Below, in pieces: positions 1 to 7,639 of a stretch of DNA of 64,000 bases (positions are counted from its first letter, which is position 1; the number at the start of each line of letters is the position of its first letter). Under the pieces are notes generated by a model. It did not search any database. It was given only the letters and a program-made list of their open reading frames with translations, and was not told the origin of the DNA. The stretch is from an uncultured Bacteroidota bacterium (GTDB lineage: Bacteria; Bacteroidota; Bacteroidia; B-17B0; Aurantibacillaceae), in NCBI GenBank assembly GCA_903893815.1, contig CAITNS010000016.1, positions 62,001 through 126,000 of the forward strand. The letters are read 5' to 3'. Both the position numbers and the translations under genes were made by a program.

Positions 1-2
1 CC

Positions 3-2249
3 AACGACACATTTATCAACCCCATAAATACAACGGTTATAAACAGTGTGGGAGGTGTTATACAATGGACGGTTAATTTACCATTTACAGATAGCACCGT
101 TTATTTTTGGAGAATCACCAAAGATTCAATTTTACCAACCGATTACACCAACTGGCGCGAAAGTTCATTTCAAGTTTATAATACAAAAACTGGTTGGGGT
201 CAATCCCATTTTCACCAATTTAAAAATGATAAATACCAATTTGTAAATTTCAATCGTCTAAATAGAAAATTTGAATTTAAAAATGATATAAAATCAATTA
301 CATGTCGAAATGGATTCCACAATGTTATACCATGGACATCAATAAATTATTCATTAAATGGTTACGTAATGCATAATCACCCTTGTGTTGCGTTTAGTGG
401 GTGGACATTTGCAATTTTTGATTCGATTTCAGCTGAACCAAGACACAGTTATCCATTAGCTACACCAACCGGAACAGGCATAACTCAAATGGATAATTGC
501 CAGTGTTACGGTAGAGTTTTAAGTGCATTTGACTACGGTATCCAAAGTTTTTGTGGTGCATTACCAACTTGGACAACAAGTATTTATAATTTGCTAGATA
601 CGTTGCCAGTTGGAACTAGAGTTTTAGCTTATAGTAACCAAAACCATTTAACATCAAGCTTTCCGCAACCTTTAAAAGACCTATTTGGTAGCATTGGTAG
701 TTTACAAATACAAACTACACCCGATACTATTCCAATAATTATATATGGCAAAAAAGGCATGCAAGCTGGTTCAGCACACGAGGTAAGAGGCTCAAGTCCG
801 AATAGTATTATTTATTTAGAAGACTCTATCAAAACAAACTGGAACAATGGTTATATCTTATCAGAAAATATAGGGCCAGCCACAAAATGGAATAGTTTAC
901 ACTGGAGGCAACAATCATTGGAATTACCATCTCGTGATAGCATTAAAGTAAAAGTGATTGGAGTTAAAACGAATGGGGCTGTAGACACGCTTGTAACTTT
1001 TAAAGACAGTATGGATGTGTATGCTTTATCTAATTATGTAAATGCGTCAACGTATCCAATTATACGATTAATCGCATTCATTAAAGATGATGTTCTAAAA
1101 ACATCTGCTCAGTTAAAAAAATGGCAAGTATATTTTGATCCAATTCCTGAATGTGCTATTAATCCGCAACAAGGCTTTACTAACAGTTCAACATTACAAG
1201 CCTTGCAAGAAGGAGACAATTTAATTGTGCATTTACCCATACAAAATATTGGCACTGTTCCTTTCACGGATAGTTTATTAGTAACCTACTGGATTGAAGA
1301 TGCTCAACGTGTTATTCATCCATTACCATATAAATTAAAGGCAAAACCATTTGTACCTAATCAAGTGATTCTTGATACGATTAAATTTAATACATTTAAT
1401 GCTAATGGTATTGGTCAGTTTGCGGGGTTTAACTATTTATGGGTGGATGTAAATCCTGAAAATCATTCTAAATATCAATTGGAACAATATCATTTTAATA
1501 ATGTGACACGTATTGGATTTAATGTAAGTAAGGATAATATTAACCCTTTATTAGATGTGACTTTTGATGGCACTCATATTTTAAATGGTGATATTATCTC
1601 ATCTAAACCACACGTATTAGTTACACTAAAAGACGAAAACAAATACTTAGCCCTAAACGACACTAGTAATTTTAAAGTGTTTATTAAATATCCTAATCAA
1701 TCAAGTGAGAGAAGAATTTTCTTTTCAAATGCTTTACAATTTTCACCAGCACAATTGCCAAACAACTCTTGTAAAATTGAATGGAGACCAGAATTTGCAG
1801 AAGATGGTAAATACAAAATGATTGTACAGGCTGTTGATAGAAGCAGTAACGTATCGGGTGCAACAGATTATAACATTCAGTTTGAAATTATTAATAAACA
1901 AACCATTACCGAAGTTTTAAATTACCCTAACCCATTTAGTACATCCACAAGATTTGTATTTACATTAACTGGCAACGAAATACCTGACATTTTTACTATA
2001 CAAATCATGACCATTACTGGTAAAGTAGTAAGAGAAATAACCAAAGAAGAATTAGGGAATTTACATGTAGGACGTAATATTACCGAATATGCCTGGGATG
2101 GAAAAGATGAGTTTGGTGACAAGCTAGCTAATGGTGTTTATTTGTATAAAGTAATCACTCGAAGTAATGGTCAATCTGTTGAGAAGAGACAAACCGATGC
2201 GGATTCTTTCTTTAAAAAAGGAATTGGCAAGATGGTAATTATGAGATAA
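3..2249 (+). CDS. Large T9SS-associated surface protein, PorU2-like, C-terminal part (5' partial)
   Basis: The frame is open to the left edge, so the true start lies outside the window; the track's start is an internal GTG. The visible ~750 residues form a long beta-rich region, a CARDB-like segment (around residues 385-500 of the track ORF) and a C-terminal FlgD-like Ig/sorting region starting at NYPNPFSTSTRF and ending in KMVIMR. In Bacteroidota this combination occurs in proteins annotated as putative type IX secretion sortase PorU2, where a C25 (gingipain-like) peptidase domain sits further upstream. That domain is not in view, so the PorU2 assignment is an inference from the C-terminal architecture. 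It could instead be another large T9SS cargo protein. Its 3' end overlaps the convergent downstream gene by 11 bases. Confidence 0.6.
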   Translation, partial: NDTFINPINTTVINSVGGVIQWTVNLPFTDSTVYFWRITKDSILPTDYTNWRESSFQVYNTKTGWGQSHFHQFKNDKYQFVNFNRLNRKFEFKNDIKSITCRNGFHNVIPWTSINYSLNGYVMHNHPCVAFSGWTFAIFDSISAEPRHSYPLATPTGTGITQMDNCQCYGRVLSAFDYGIQSFCGALPTWTTSIYNLLDTLPVGTRVLAYSNQNHLTSSFPQPLKDLFGSIGSLQIQTTPDTIPIIIYGKKGMQAGSAHEVRGSSPNSIIYLEDSIKTNWNNGYILSENIGPATKWNSLHWRQQSLELPSRDSIKVKVIGVKTNGAVDTLVTFKDSMDVYALSNYVNASTYPIIRLIAFIKDDVLKTSAQLKKWQVYFDPIPECAINPQQGFTNSSTLQALQEGDNLIVHLPIQNIGTVPFTDSLLVTYWIEDAQRVIHPLPYKLKAKPFVPNQVILDTIKFNTFNANGIGQFAGFNYLWVDVNPENHSKYQLEQYHFNNVTRIGFNVSKDNINPLLDVTFDGTHILNGDIISSKPHVLVTLKDENKYLALNDTSNFKVFIKYPNQSSERRIFFSNALQFSPAQLPNNSCKIEWRPEFAEDGKYKMIVQAVDRSSNVSGATDYNIQFEIINKQTITEVLNYPNPFSTSTRFVFTLTGNEIPDIFTIQIMTITGKVVREITKEELGNLHVGRNITEYAWDGKDEFGDKLANGVYLYKVITRSNGQSVEKRQTDADSFFKKGIGKMVIMR

Positions 2250-3213
2250 CTAACGTATCTAAAATTTTATCTTTAGATAAAGCAACTTTTAAAATTTCCG
2301 AAGCTTGTTTTAAAATATCAGCTTCTAATGTTTTCTTATTTCCTAAAATAACATTCGCCTTTTCTATAGCTTGAAGCTCTGTAAGATCTTCCAAAATAAA
2401 AATAGCATGCCTTAAATGTTCAGATTTTAAGCCGTCGTCTTTTAGTTTCCCTAATTCCTTAATCAACCAACTTAAAGCAAAAAAAGAATCAGCATCAAAT
2501 TCAACAATAGTAGTGTTTTTAGGCTTTTCAGGCAACTTATTATACGGCGAATTTAAAACCTCTTTTGTAAAATAATTCAACTGATACTTTGATTTCTTAG
2601 TCGATTTCTTTAATTGTATCAATCCTTGTAAGGCTTGCGCGTATATACTTAACCAACGTAATTTGCGTCTTAACTCATGTACTTGCTCTTCTAACTTTGT
2701 AAATTGATATTCACATTTTTCACAAAAACTAAGAATAGCATCAACTTCATCAATCAAAGAAAAAGTAAGTTCTTCAATATATTCTTTATTGTAATCAACA
2801 TTAAACTCACTTAGTTTTTCATCAAATCTAAGGAGCTTATTATTTAACCATTCTTTCTCAGATAGGCGTTGATTACATTTGTTAACTAAACTATTTGCAT
2901 TGACTGCAAAATATTTCAAGACTTCCTTTGTTACTTTTTTATTCATTTTTAATTCCTTTTCTAAAACTAAATATTGATCAATCTCACCAAATAAATCTTC
3001 TAATTTTTTAAATCGCTTATTCCATTTATCAAATATCTTTTCATCAAATGCTTTATTATGAAGTCTAGTTAAACCTTCCAGCATAAACAATGGAGTTCTG
3101 GCATCATTGGCATATAACCAAAGTGCTGGATTTTTTTGCTTCGATGCCTCCGTTAGCAAAGCTTGCAATTGCTTACTGTAAAACAAAAACGGATTGAACT
3201 CTTTTACTGTCAT
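2239..3213 (-). CDS. Helical protein with CHAD-like features, unknown function
   Basis: This 324-residue protein has no signal peptide or membrane segment and is predicted almost entirely helical, so it should be cytoplasmic. Two stretches resemble CHAD domains: RTPLFMLEGLTRLHNKAFD near residue 40 and VHELRRKLRWLSIYAQALQ near residue 180. CHAD domains are helical, conserved-histidine proteins linked to polyphosphate binding, often next to CYTH phosphatases, but no CYTH gene is present here. The family assignment is by eye and weak. The 3' end overlaps the convergent upstream gene by 11 bases. A TPR-SpoIIE pseudogene lies immediately upstream on the same strand, with only 4 bases between them, so this gene may once have shared its transcript. 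Confidence 0.6.
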   Translation of the reverse strand: MTVKEFNPFLFYSKQLQALLTEASKQKNPALWLYANDARTPLFMLEGLTRLHNKAFDEKIFDKWNKRFKKLEDLFGEIDQYLVLEKELKMNKKVTKEVLKYFAVNANSLVNKCNQRLSEKEWLNNKLLRFDEKLSEFNVDYNKEYIEELTFSLIDEVDAILSFCEKCEYQFTKLEEQVHELRRKLRWLSIYAQALQGLIQLKKSTKKSKYQLNYFTKEVLNSPYNKLPEKPKNTTIVEFDADSFFALSWLIKELGKLKDDGLKSEHLRHAIFILEDLTELQAIEKANVILGNKKTLEADILKQASEILKVALSKDKILDTLVIS

Positions 3214-3217
3214 AATT

Positions 3218-3560
3218 TTAAATTTTTATACCGATAACACATATATCATCCACCTGCTCCAAATCACCTCTCCAATATTCTATTGATTGTTTTAATTTTG
3301 TTTTTAATCTCTTTAAGCGGCAAATGTGATTTGGCAAATAATAATTCTTTAATTGTTTATACTTAAATTTTTTACCCTTTTGGCCACCAAATTGATCTGC
3401 GTAACAATACCTTATTGGTATCATTTTTAGCTGTTTTTAAAATTACAAGGCAAGAATCGATATTCATTAATTGCGCAAAAGTAGTATACCCAATAATAAT
3501 GCTGCAAAAAGCCAAAAAATATCTTATAACCTTAAATTTCACTGACTTAAAGCTAGCCAT
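3218..3560 (-). pseudogene. TPR-SpoIIE phosphatase remnant (internal deletion plus frameshifts)
   Basis: Two short minus-strand ORFs are the two ends of one lost gene. The first begins with a signal peptide and continues IDSCLVILKTAKNDTNKV, matching IDSILNIIKITKNDTGKL at the start of the 56894 gene. It then joins, out of frame near position 3405-3412, to YADQFGGQKGKKFKYK...DLEQVDDICVIGIKI, the end of a SpoIIE/PP2C domain as in the genes at 58517 and 62225. Essentially all TPR repeats, the membrane segment and most of the phosphatase are gone. Inside the C-terminal piece a shifted frame reads LLFAKSHLPLKEIK, matching the paralogues' NSALPMAEQK region, so there are also two compensating frameshifts. 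It cannot make a functional phosphatase. Confidence 0.85.
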
Positions 3561-3590
3561 TTTTTATTAAAAACAGTTTAAATTAATAAT

Positions 3591-3598
3591 TATCTTTG
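3591..3598 (+). promoter_or_regulatory. Bacteroidota -7 box for gltX
   Basis: TATCTTTG matches the TAnnTTTG consensus and ends only six bases before the gltX ATG. The track's TTG start at 3596 lies inside this box, which argues for the ATG at 3605. No clear -33 TTTG is seen. Confidence 0.6.
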
Positions 3599-3604
3599 CA
3601 CCCT

Positions 3605-5125
3605 ATGGAAAAAAGAGTAAGATTACGTTTTGCGCCAAGTCCAACTGGCGGTTTACATATGGGTGGGGTTCGTACCGCTTTATTTAGCTATTTATTTGCC
3701 AAAAAACATGGCGGTGATTTTGTGTTGCGTATTGAAGATACCGACCAAACTCGTTATGTAAATGGCGCTGAAGAATATATTATTAACGCCTTAAAATGGT
3801 GCGGTATTGAGCCAAATGAAGGTGTTGGTTTTGGCGATGGGACTTATGCGCCATACCGCCAAAGCGATCGCAAAGAATTAGGTATTTACAAAAAATACTC
3901 AGATCAGTTAATTGCTTCAGGTCATGCATACGTTGCATTTGATACCTCTGAGGAATTAGATGAAATGCGTAAACGTTTGGAAGCTGCTAAAGTAGTGGCT
4001 CCTCAATACAACGCTATCACGCGTCAAAACATGCGTAACTCATTAACCTTACCAGAAGATGAAGTGAAAAAATTAATGGATAGTGGTGCGCCTTATGTAG
4101 TGCGTTTAAAAGTACCTCGTAACGAAGAAATTCGTTTTCACGATATCATTCGTGGGTGGGTAACTGTAAACTCTAGTCAAGTAGATGATAAGGTATTATT
4201 GAAATCAGATGGAATGCCAACTTATCATTTAGCACATATTGTAGATGATATTGAAATGAAAATTACACATGCGGTGCGTGGCGAAGAATGGTTGCCAAGT
4301 GCTCCATCTCATATTTTGATTTACCGTTATTTAGGTTTAGAAGCTGACATGCCGCAATTGGCGCATTTACCATTGATTTTAAAACCAGATGGTAACGGCA
4401 AATTATCAAAACGTGATAAATCAGGCTTGCCAATGTTCCCAATCAACTGGCATGATGAACGAACAGGAGAAAGCTATGTAGGTTACAGAGAATCAGGATT
4501 TATGGCAGATGCTTTTATTAATATGTTGGCTTTGTTAGGATGGAATCCAGGAGATAACCGTGAGATTATGAGCAAGGAAGAATTAATTGCTAATTTTTCT
4601 TTTGAACGCGTAAATAAATCAGGAGCTAAATTTGATCCTGAAAAAACAAAATGGTTCAATCAACAATATTTAAGAATGCAAAGCGATGAGCAATTAGCAG
4701 AATCTGTTACGCCTTTTTTAGAAGCTAAAGGAATTAAAAAAGATAAAGCATTTGTAACAGAGTTTTGCCGATTGATAAAAGAAAAAGCGCATTTAGTAAC
4801 AGAGTTTTATGATTTGGGTTCTTACTTTTTTGCAGCACCAACAAGCTATGATGAAAAAGTAATGGCTAAAAAATGGAATGAAAATTCAAAAGCTACTTAC
4901 ACGAAACTAACAGAAAAATTAACTGCTATAGATAATTGGACAACAACTAGCTTACATGATTTATTTGCTGCAGTGGAACCAGAATTAGGTAAAATTGATA
5001 TGCAATTAGTTCGTGTGTTAACTACTGGTGTTGCCGGTGGCGCACAATTATTTGACATGTTAGCTTTATTAGGAAAAGAAGAAACACTTGCTCGTTTAAA
5101 CAAAGCATTAGCGAGTTTATCATAG
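3605..5125 (+). CDS. gltX: Glutamate--tRNA ligase
   Basis: Cytoplasmic class I aminoacyl-tRNA synthetase that charges tRNA-Glu. The HIGH-type motif is seen in PSPTGGLHMGG (residues 10-20), followed by RIEDTDQTR, and the KMSKS-type loop is KLSKRDKSG near residue 265. At 506 residues it is the normal length and complete. The ATG at 3605 is preferred to the track's TTG at 3596, because that TTG lies in the promoter box and the conserved N-terminus RVRLRFAPSPTGG begins right after the ATG. The stop codon shares its last base with the GTG of tadA, so the two genes are translationally coupled. Whether the enzyme discriminates against tRNA-Gln cannot be judged from sequence alone. Confidence 0.97.
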   Translation: MEKRVRLRFAPSPTGGLHMGGVRTALFSYLFAKKHGGDFVLRIEDTDQTRYVNGAEEYIINALKWCGIEPNEGVGFGDGTYAPYRQSDRKELGIYKKYSDQLIASGHAYVAFDTSEELDEMRKRLEAAKVVAPQYNAITRQNMRNSLTLPEDEVKKLMDSGAPYVVRLKVPRNEEIRFHDIIRGWVTVNSSQVDDKVLLKSDGMPTYHLAHIVDDIEMKITHAVRGEEWLPSAPSHILIYRYLGLEADMPQLAHLPLILKPDGNGKLSKRDKSGLPMFPINWHDERTGESYVGYRESGFMADAFINMLALLGWNPGDNREIMSKEELIANFSFERVNKSGAKFDPEKTKWFNQQYLRMQSDEQLAESVTPFLEAKGIKKDKAFVTEFCRLIKEKAHLVTEFYDLGSYFFAAPTSYDEKVMAKKWNENSKATYTKLTEKLTAIDNWTTTSLHDLFAAVEPELGKIDMQLVRVLTTGVAGGAQLFDMLALLGKEETLARLNKALASLS

Positions 5126-5568
5126 TGGAATTATACTCTGACGAATATTTTATGAACGAAGCGCTGAAAGAAGCCCGAAAAGCTTTTGAGGCAGACGAAG
5201 TTCCGGTTGGCGCTGTGATTGTAGCCGATAATAAAATAATTGCCAGAGCACATAATTATACCGAACGATTAAATGATGTGACCGCTCATGCCGAAATGCA
5301 AGCTATTACATCAGCAGCTAATGCTATTGGCGGAAAATATTTGAATGATTGTACTTTGTATGTAACTTTAGAGCCTTGTTTGATGTGTGCTGGTGCACTT
5401 CACTGGAGTCACATTACAAAAATAGTATTTGGTGCAAGCGACGAAAAAAAAGGATATAGTAAAATTAATCAAACCGTGTTACATCCTAAAACAACTGTTA
5501 TTAAAGGAGTTTTAGAAAATGAATGCTCAACGATTTTAAAAGAGTTCTTTGCATTAAAAAGAAAATGA
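5125..5568 (+). CDS. tadA: tRNA-specific adenosine deaminase
   Basis: Zinc-dependent deaminase of the TadA family, expected to convert A34 to inosine in tRNA-Arg(ACG) in the cytoplasm. The catalytic HAE motif (TAHAEMQ, about residue 55) and the zinc-binding PCLMC motif (about residues 83-87) are both intact, and the 147-residue length is typical. Translation starts at a GTG overlapping the gltX stop (TAGTG), so the gene is probably co-transcribed with gltX. Other nucleoside deaminases of the family share these motifs, but MNEALKEARKAFEADEVPVGAV is the usual TadA N-terminus. Confidence 0.94.
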   Translation: MELYSDEYFMNEALKEARKAFEADEVPVGAVIVADNKIIARAHNYTERLNDVTAHAEMQAITSAANAIGGKYLNDCTLYVTLEPCLMCAGALHWSHITKIVFGASDEKKGYSKINQTVLHPKTTVIKGVLENECSTILKEFFALKRK

Positions 5569-5597
5569 GATTATTAATTAAAATACTATAAAAAATT

Positions 5598-5640
5598 CTC
5601 TGCGAACTTCGCAATACTCTTTGCGATCTTTGCGGTTAAA
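5598..5640. repeat. Dispersed CTCTGCG/CTTTGCGGTTAA-type repeat, copy 1
   Basis: A CTCTGCGAACTTCGC...CTTTGCGGTTAAA string fills the gap between tadA and the SDR gene. A related copy lies at 44238-44279. Repeats of this look are common between genes in Bacteroidota; their function is not known to me. It ends about ten bases before the SDR start codon, so it may influence expression of that gene. Confidence 0.55.
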
Positions 5641-5650
5641 TAACAAAACT

Positions 5651-6439
5651 ATGAATTTAGACTTAAAACATAAACAAGCCATCGTTTGCGGTAGCACCCA
5701 AGGAATAGGAAAAGCCATTGCTTTAGAATTAGCAAACTTAGGAGCAAGCGTTACATTAATTGCTCGTAACGAAGAAGCTTTAAAAGCCACTAAAACAGAA
5801 TTAAGCACTACTGCTGGTCAGTTACATTCATACTTATGTGTTGACTTTAGTAAACCAGATGAACTAAAACAAATTGTTGAAGCCTATTTACAACGCCAAC
5901 CAACCGTTCATATTTTAGTAAACAATACTGGTGGTCCAGCTGCTGGCCCTGCGCATTTAGCCAAGACAGAAGAGTTTTTATCAGCTTTCAACAATCATTT
6001 AATTTGCAATCATATTTTAGTACAAGCCTGCTTAGAAGGCATGAAAAATGCTAAATACGGGCGTATTATCAATATTATTTCTACATCTGTAAAAGCACCT
6101 TTAGCAAATTTAGGTGTATCCAATACCATTAGAGCAGCTGTTGCTAATTGGGCAAAAACCTTAGCTAACGAATTAGGCAAGTTTAATATCACGGTTAATA
6201 ATGTCCTGCCAGGAGCTACTTCTACTGTGCGTTTAAAAACCATCATCGAAAATAAATCAACTAAAACAGGTCACGCTTTAGATGCAGTAACTAATGAAAT
6301 GATTGCTGAAATACCAATGGGTCGTTTTGGCGAAGCTTCTGAAATTGCTAATGCCGTTGCTTTTTTAGCATCACCGGCAGCTTCTTACATCAATGGTATT
6401 AATTTACCAGTTGACGGAGGCAGAACGGGGAATTTGTAA
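5651..6439 (+). CDS. SDR family oxidoreductase with altered catalytic residues
   Basis: A 262-residue Rossmann-fold protein of the short-chain dehydrogenase/reductase family. The nucleotide-binding motif GSTQGIGKA (residues 12-20), the NNTGG motif and the C-terminal INLPVDGGR are present, as in FabG-like NADP(H)-dependent 3-oxoacyl reductases. The usual catalytic YxxxK is missing: the aligned stretch LGVSNTIRAAV has Ser157 in place of Tyr and Arg161 in place of Lys. A subgroup of bacterial SDRs carries this S-x-x-x-R variant, so it is probably a real family trait and not decay, but the substrate is unknown. The ATG at 5651 was chosen because the track start lies inside the upstream repeat. 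Confidence 0.88.
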   Translation: MNLDLKHKQAIVCGSTQGIGKAIALELANLGASVTLIARNEEALKATKTELSTTAGQLHSYLCVDFSKPDELKQIVEAYLQRQPTVHILVNNTGGPAAGPAHLAKTEEFLSAFNNHLICNHILVQACLEGMKNAKYGRIINIISTSVKAPLANLGVSNTIRAAVANWAKTLANELGKFNITVNNVLPGATSTVRLKTIIENKSTKTGHALDAVTNEMIAEIPMGRFGEASEIANAVAFLASPAASYINGINLPVDGGRTGNL

Positions 6440-6460
6440 ATTTTCAATTGCAACATAATG

Positions 6461-6486
6461 TTAGCCTAAGCGGAGTCGAAGGCTAA
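6461..6486. repeat. Dispersed hairpin repeat with GCGGAGTCGAA core, copy 1
   Basis: TTAGCCT and AGGCTAA form a 7-bp stem around an AAGCGGAGTCGA loop, 22 bases after the SDR stop codon. The reverse complement of 47209-47232 is a second copy of the same design. There is no T-run after the stem, so this is more likely a repeat than a rho-independent terminator. Confidence 0.6.
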
Positions 6487-6547
6487 TGTAATCAACTTTC
6501 AATAGTTAATTCTTTTCTAGTAAATTAACAGGCTTTATCGCCTCCAA

Positions 6548-6582
6548 TTTGCCAATTTCTCAACTTTTTAATATTATATTTG
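6548..6582 (+). promoter_or_regulatory. Promoter for the nucleotidyltransferase gene
   Basis: TATATTTG at 6575-6582 fits the TAnnTTTG -7 box. A TTTG at 6548-6551 is a possible -33 element, with a slightly long 23-bp spacer. The ATG follows 30 bases after the -7 box. Confidence 0.55.
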
Positions 6583-6612
6583 TTTCTATTTATTACCTGA
6601 TTATATAGATTT

Positions 6613-7623
6613 ATGAAGATTATTATACCAATGGCTGGCAAAGGCAAACGCATGCGTCCGCATACTTTAACTGTTCCAAAACCTTTAATTAACATTGCAG
6701 GTAAACCCATAGTGCAAAGACTTGTAGAAGATATTACTAAAGTTTGTGGCGAAAAGGTAGATGAAATTGCTTTTATCATAGGTTCTGACTTCGGAAAAGA
6801 AGTAGAAGAAAACTTAATTAAGATAGCCGAATCGCAAGGTGCAAAAGGCACTATTTGCTACCAAGAGAAAGCGTTAGGAACTGCTCACGCTATTATGTGT
6901 GCCAAAGATAGCATTACTGGTAAAACCGTAGTAGCTTTTGCTGATACCTTATTTAAAGCGGATTTTGTAATGGACACTAATCAAGAAGGTGTGATTTGGG
7001 TGCAAGGTATTGAAGATCCTCGTCAATTTGGTGTAGTGAAATTAAATGAGGCTGGTGTCATTACAGATTTTGTTGAGAAACCAGAAACATTTGTGAGCAA
7101 TTTAGCAATTATTGGTATTTACTATTTTAAAGATGGCGATAATCTAAAAAAAGAATTACAGTATTTATTAGATAATAACATAACCGAAAAAGGCGAATTT
7201 CAATTAACCAATGCTTTAGAAAACATGAAGCAAAAAGGAATTGCATTTACACCTGGTAAAGTAACTGAATGGTTAGATTGCGGAAACAAAGACGCAACGG
7301 TTTACACTAACCAACGTGTATTAGAATTTGAAAAAGGAAAACCTAACTTAAAAGGAAAAAATATCGTTACCGAAAACAGTACCATTATTGAGCCTTGCTT
7401 TGTTGGCGACAATGTTGTGATTACAAATTCAATTGTTGGGCCGCATGTATCTATTGGTGCAGGTAGCAAAGTAAGTGATGCAGTTTTGAAAAATAGTATC
7501 ATACAGGCTAACACAAAATTAAGTAATACAATAATTGCAAATAGCATGATTGGCGAAGGCGCTGAAGTAAAAGGAAAAGCCTTAGACATCAGTATGAGTG
7601 ATTACACAACACTTTCTCTGTAA
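6613..7623 (+). CDS. Sugar-phosphate nucleotidyltransferase (NDP-sugar pyrophosphorylase)
   Basis: This 336-residue enzyme should couple a sugar 1-phosphate to an NTP to give an NDP-sugar for surface glycans. The N-terminal Rossmann domain (about residues 1-235) starts with the signature PMAGKGKRMRPHTLTVPKPL, and FVEKPE is also present. The C-terminal 80 residues show hexapeptide repeats of a left-handed beta helix (NSTIIEP, NSIVGPHVSIGAGS). The sugar and nucleotide specificity (glucose, mannose or other) cannot be read from the sequence. The order nucleotidyltransferase, TPR lipoprotein, DUF4292 protein, EnvC-like protein is commonly seen in Bacteroidota, hinting at a role in envelope building. 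Confidence 0.88.
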   Translation: MKIIIPMAGKGKRMRPHTLTVPKPLINIAGKPIVQRLVEDITKVCGEKVDEIAFIIGSDFGKEVEENLIKIAESQGAKGTICYQEKALGTAHAIMCAKDSITGKTVVAFADTLFKADFVMDTNQEGVIWVQGIEDPRQFGVVKLNEAGVITDFVEKPETFVSNLAIIGIYYFKDGDNLKKELQYLLDNNITEKGEFQLTNALENMKQKGIAFTPGKVTEWLDCGNKDATVYTNQRVLEFEKGKPNLKGKNIVTENSTIIEPCFVGDNVVITNSIVGPHVSIGAGSKVSDAVLKNSIIQANTKLSNTIIANSMIGEGAEVKGKALDISMSDYTTLSL

Positions 7624-7639
7624 ATCAAAACCAATAGTA

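Noticed and set aside
46-246. 66-codon plus-strand ORF at the left edge
   Set aside because: It overlaps the T9SS protein in another frame and shows no start signal or protein-like pattern.
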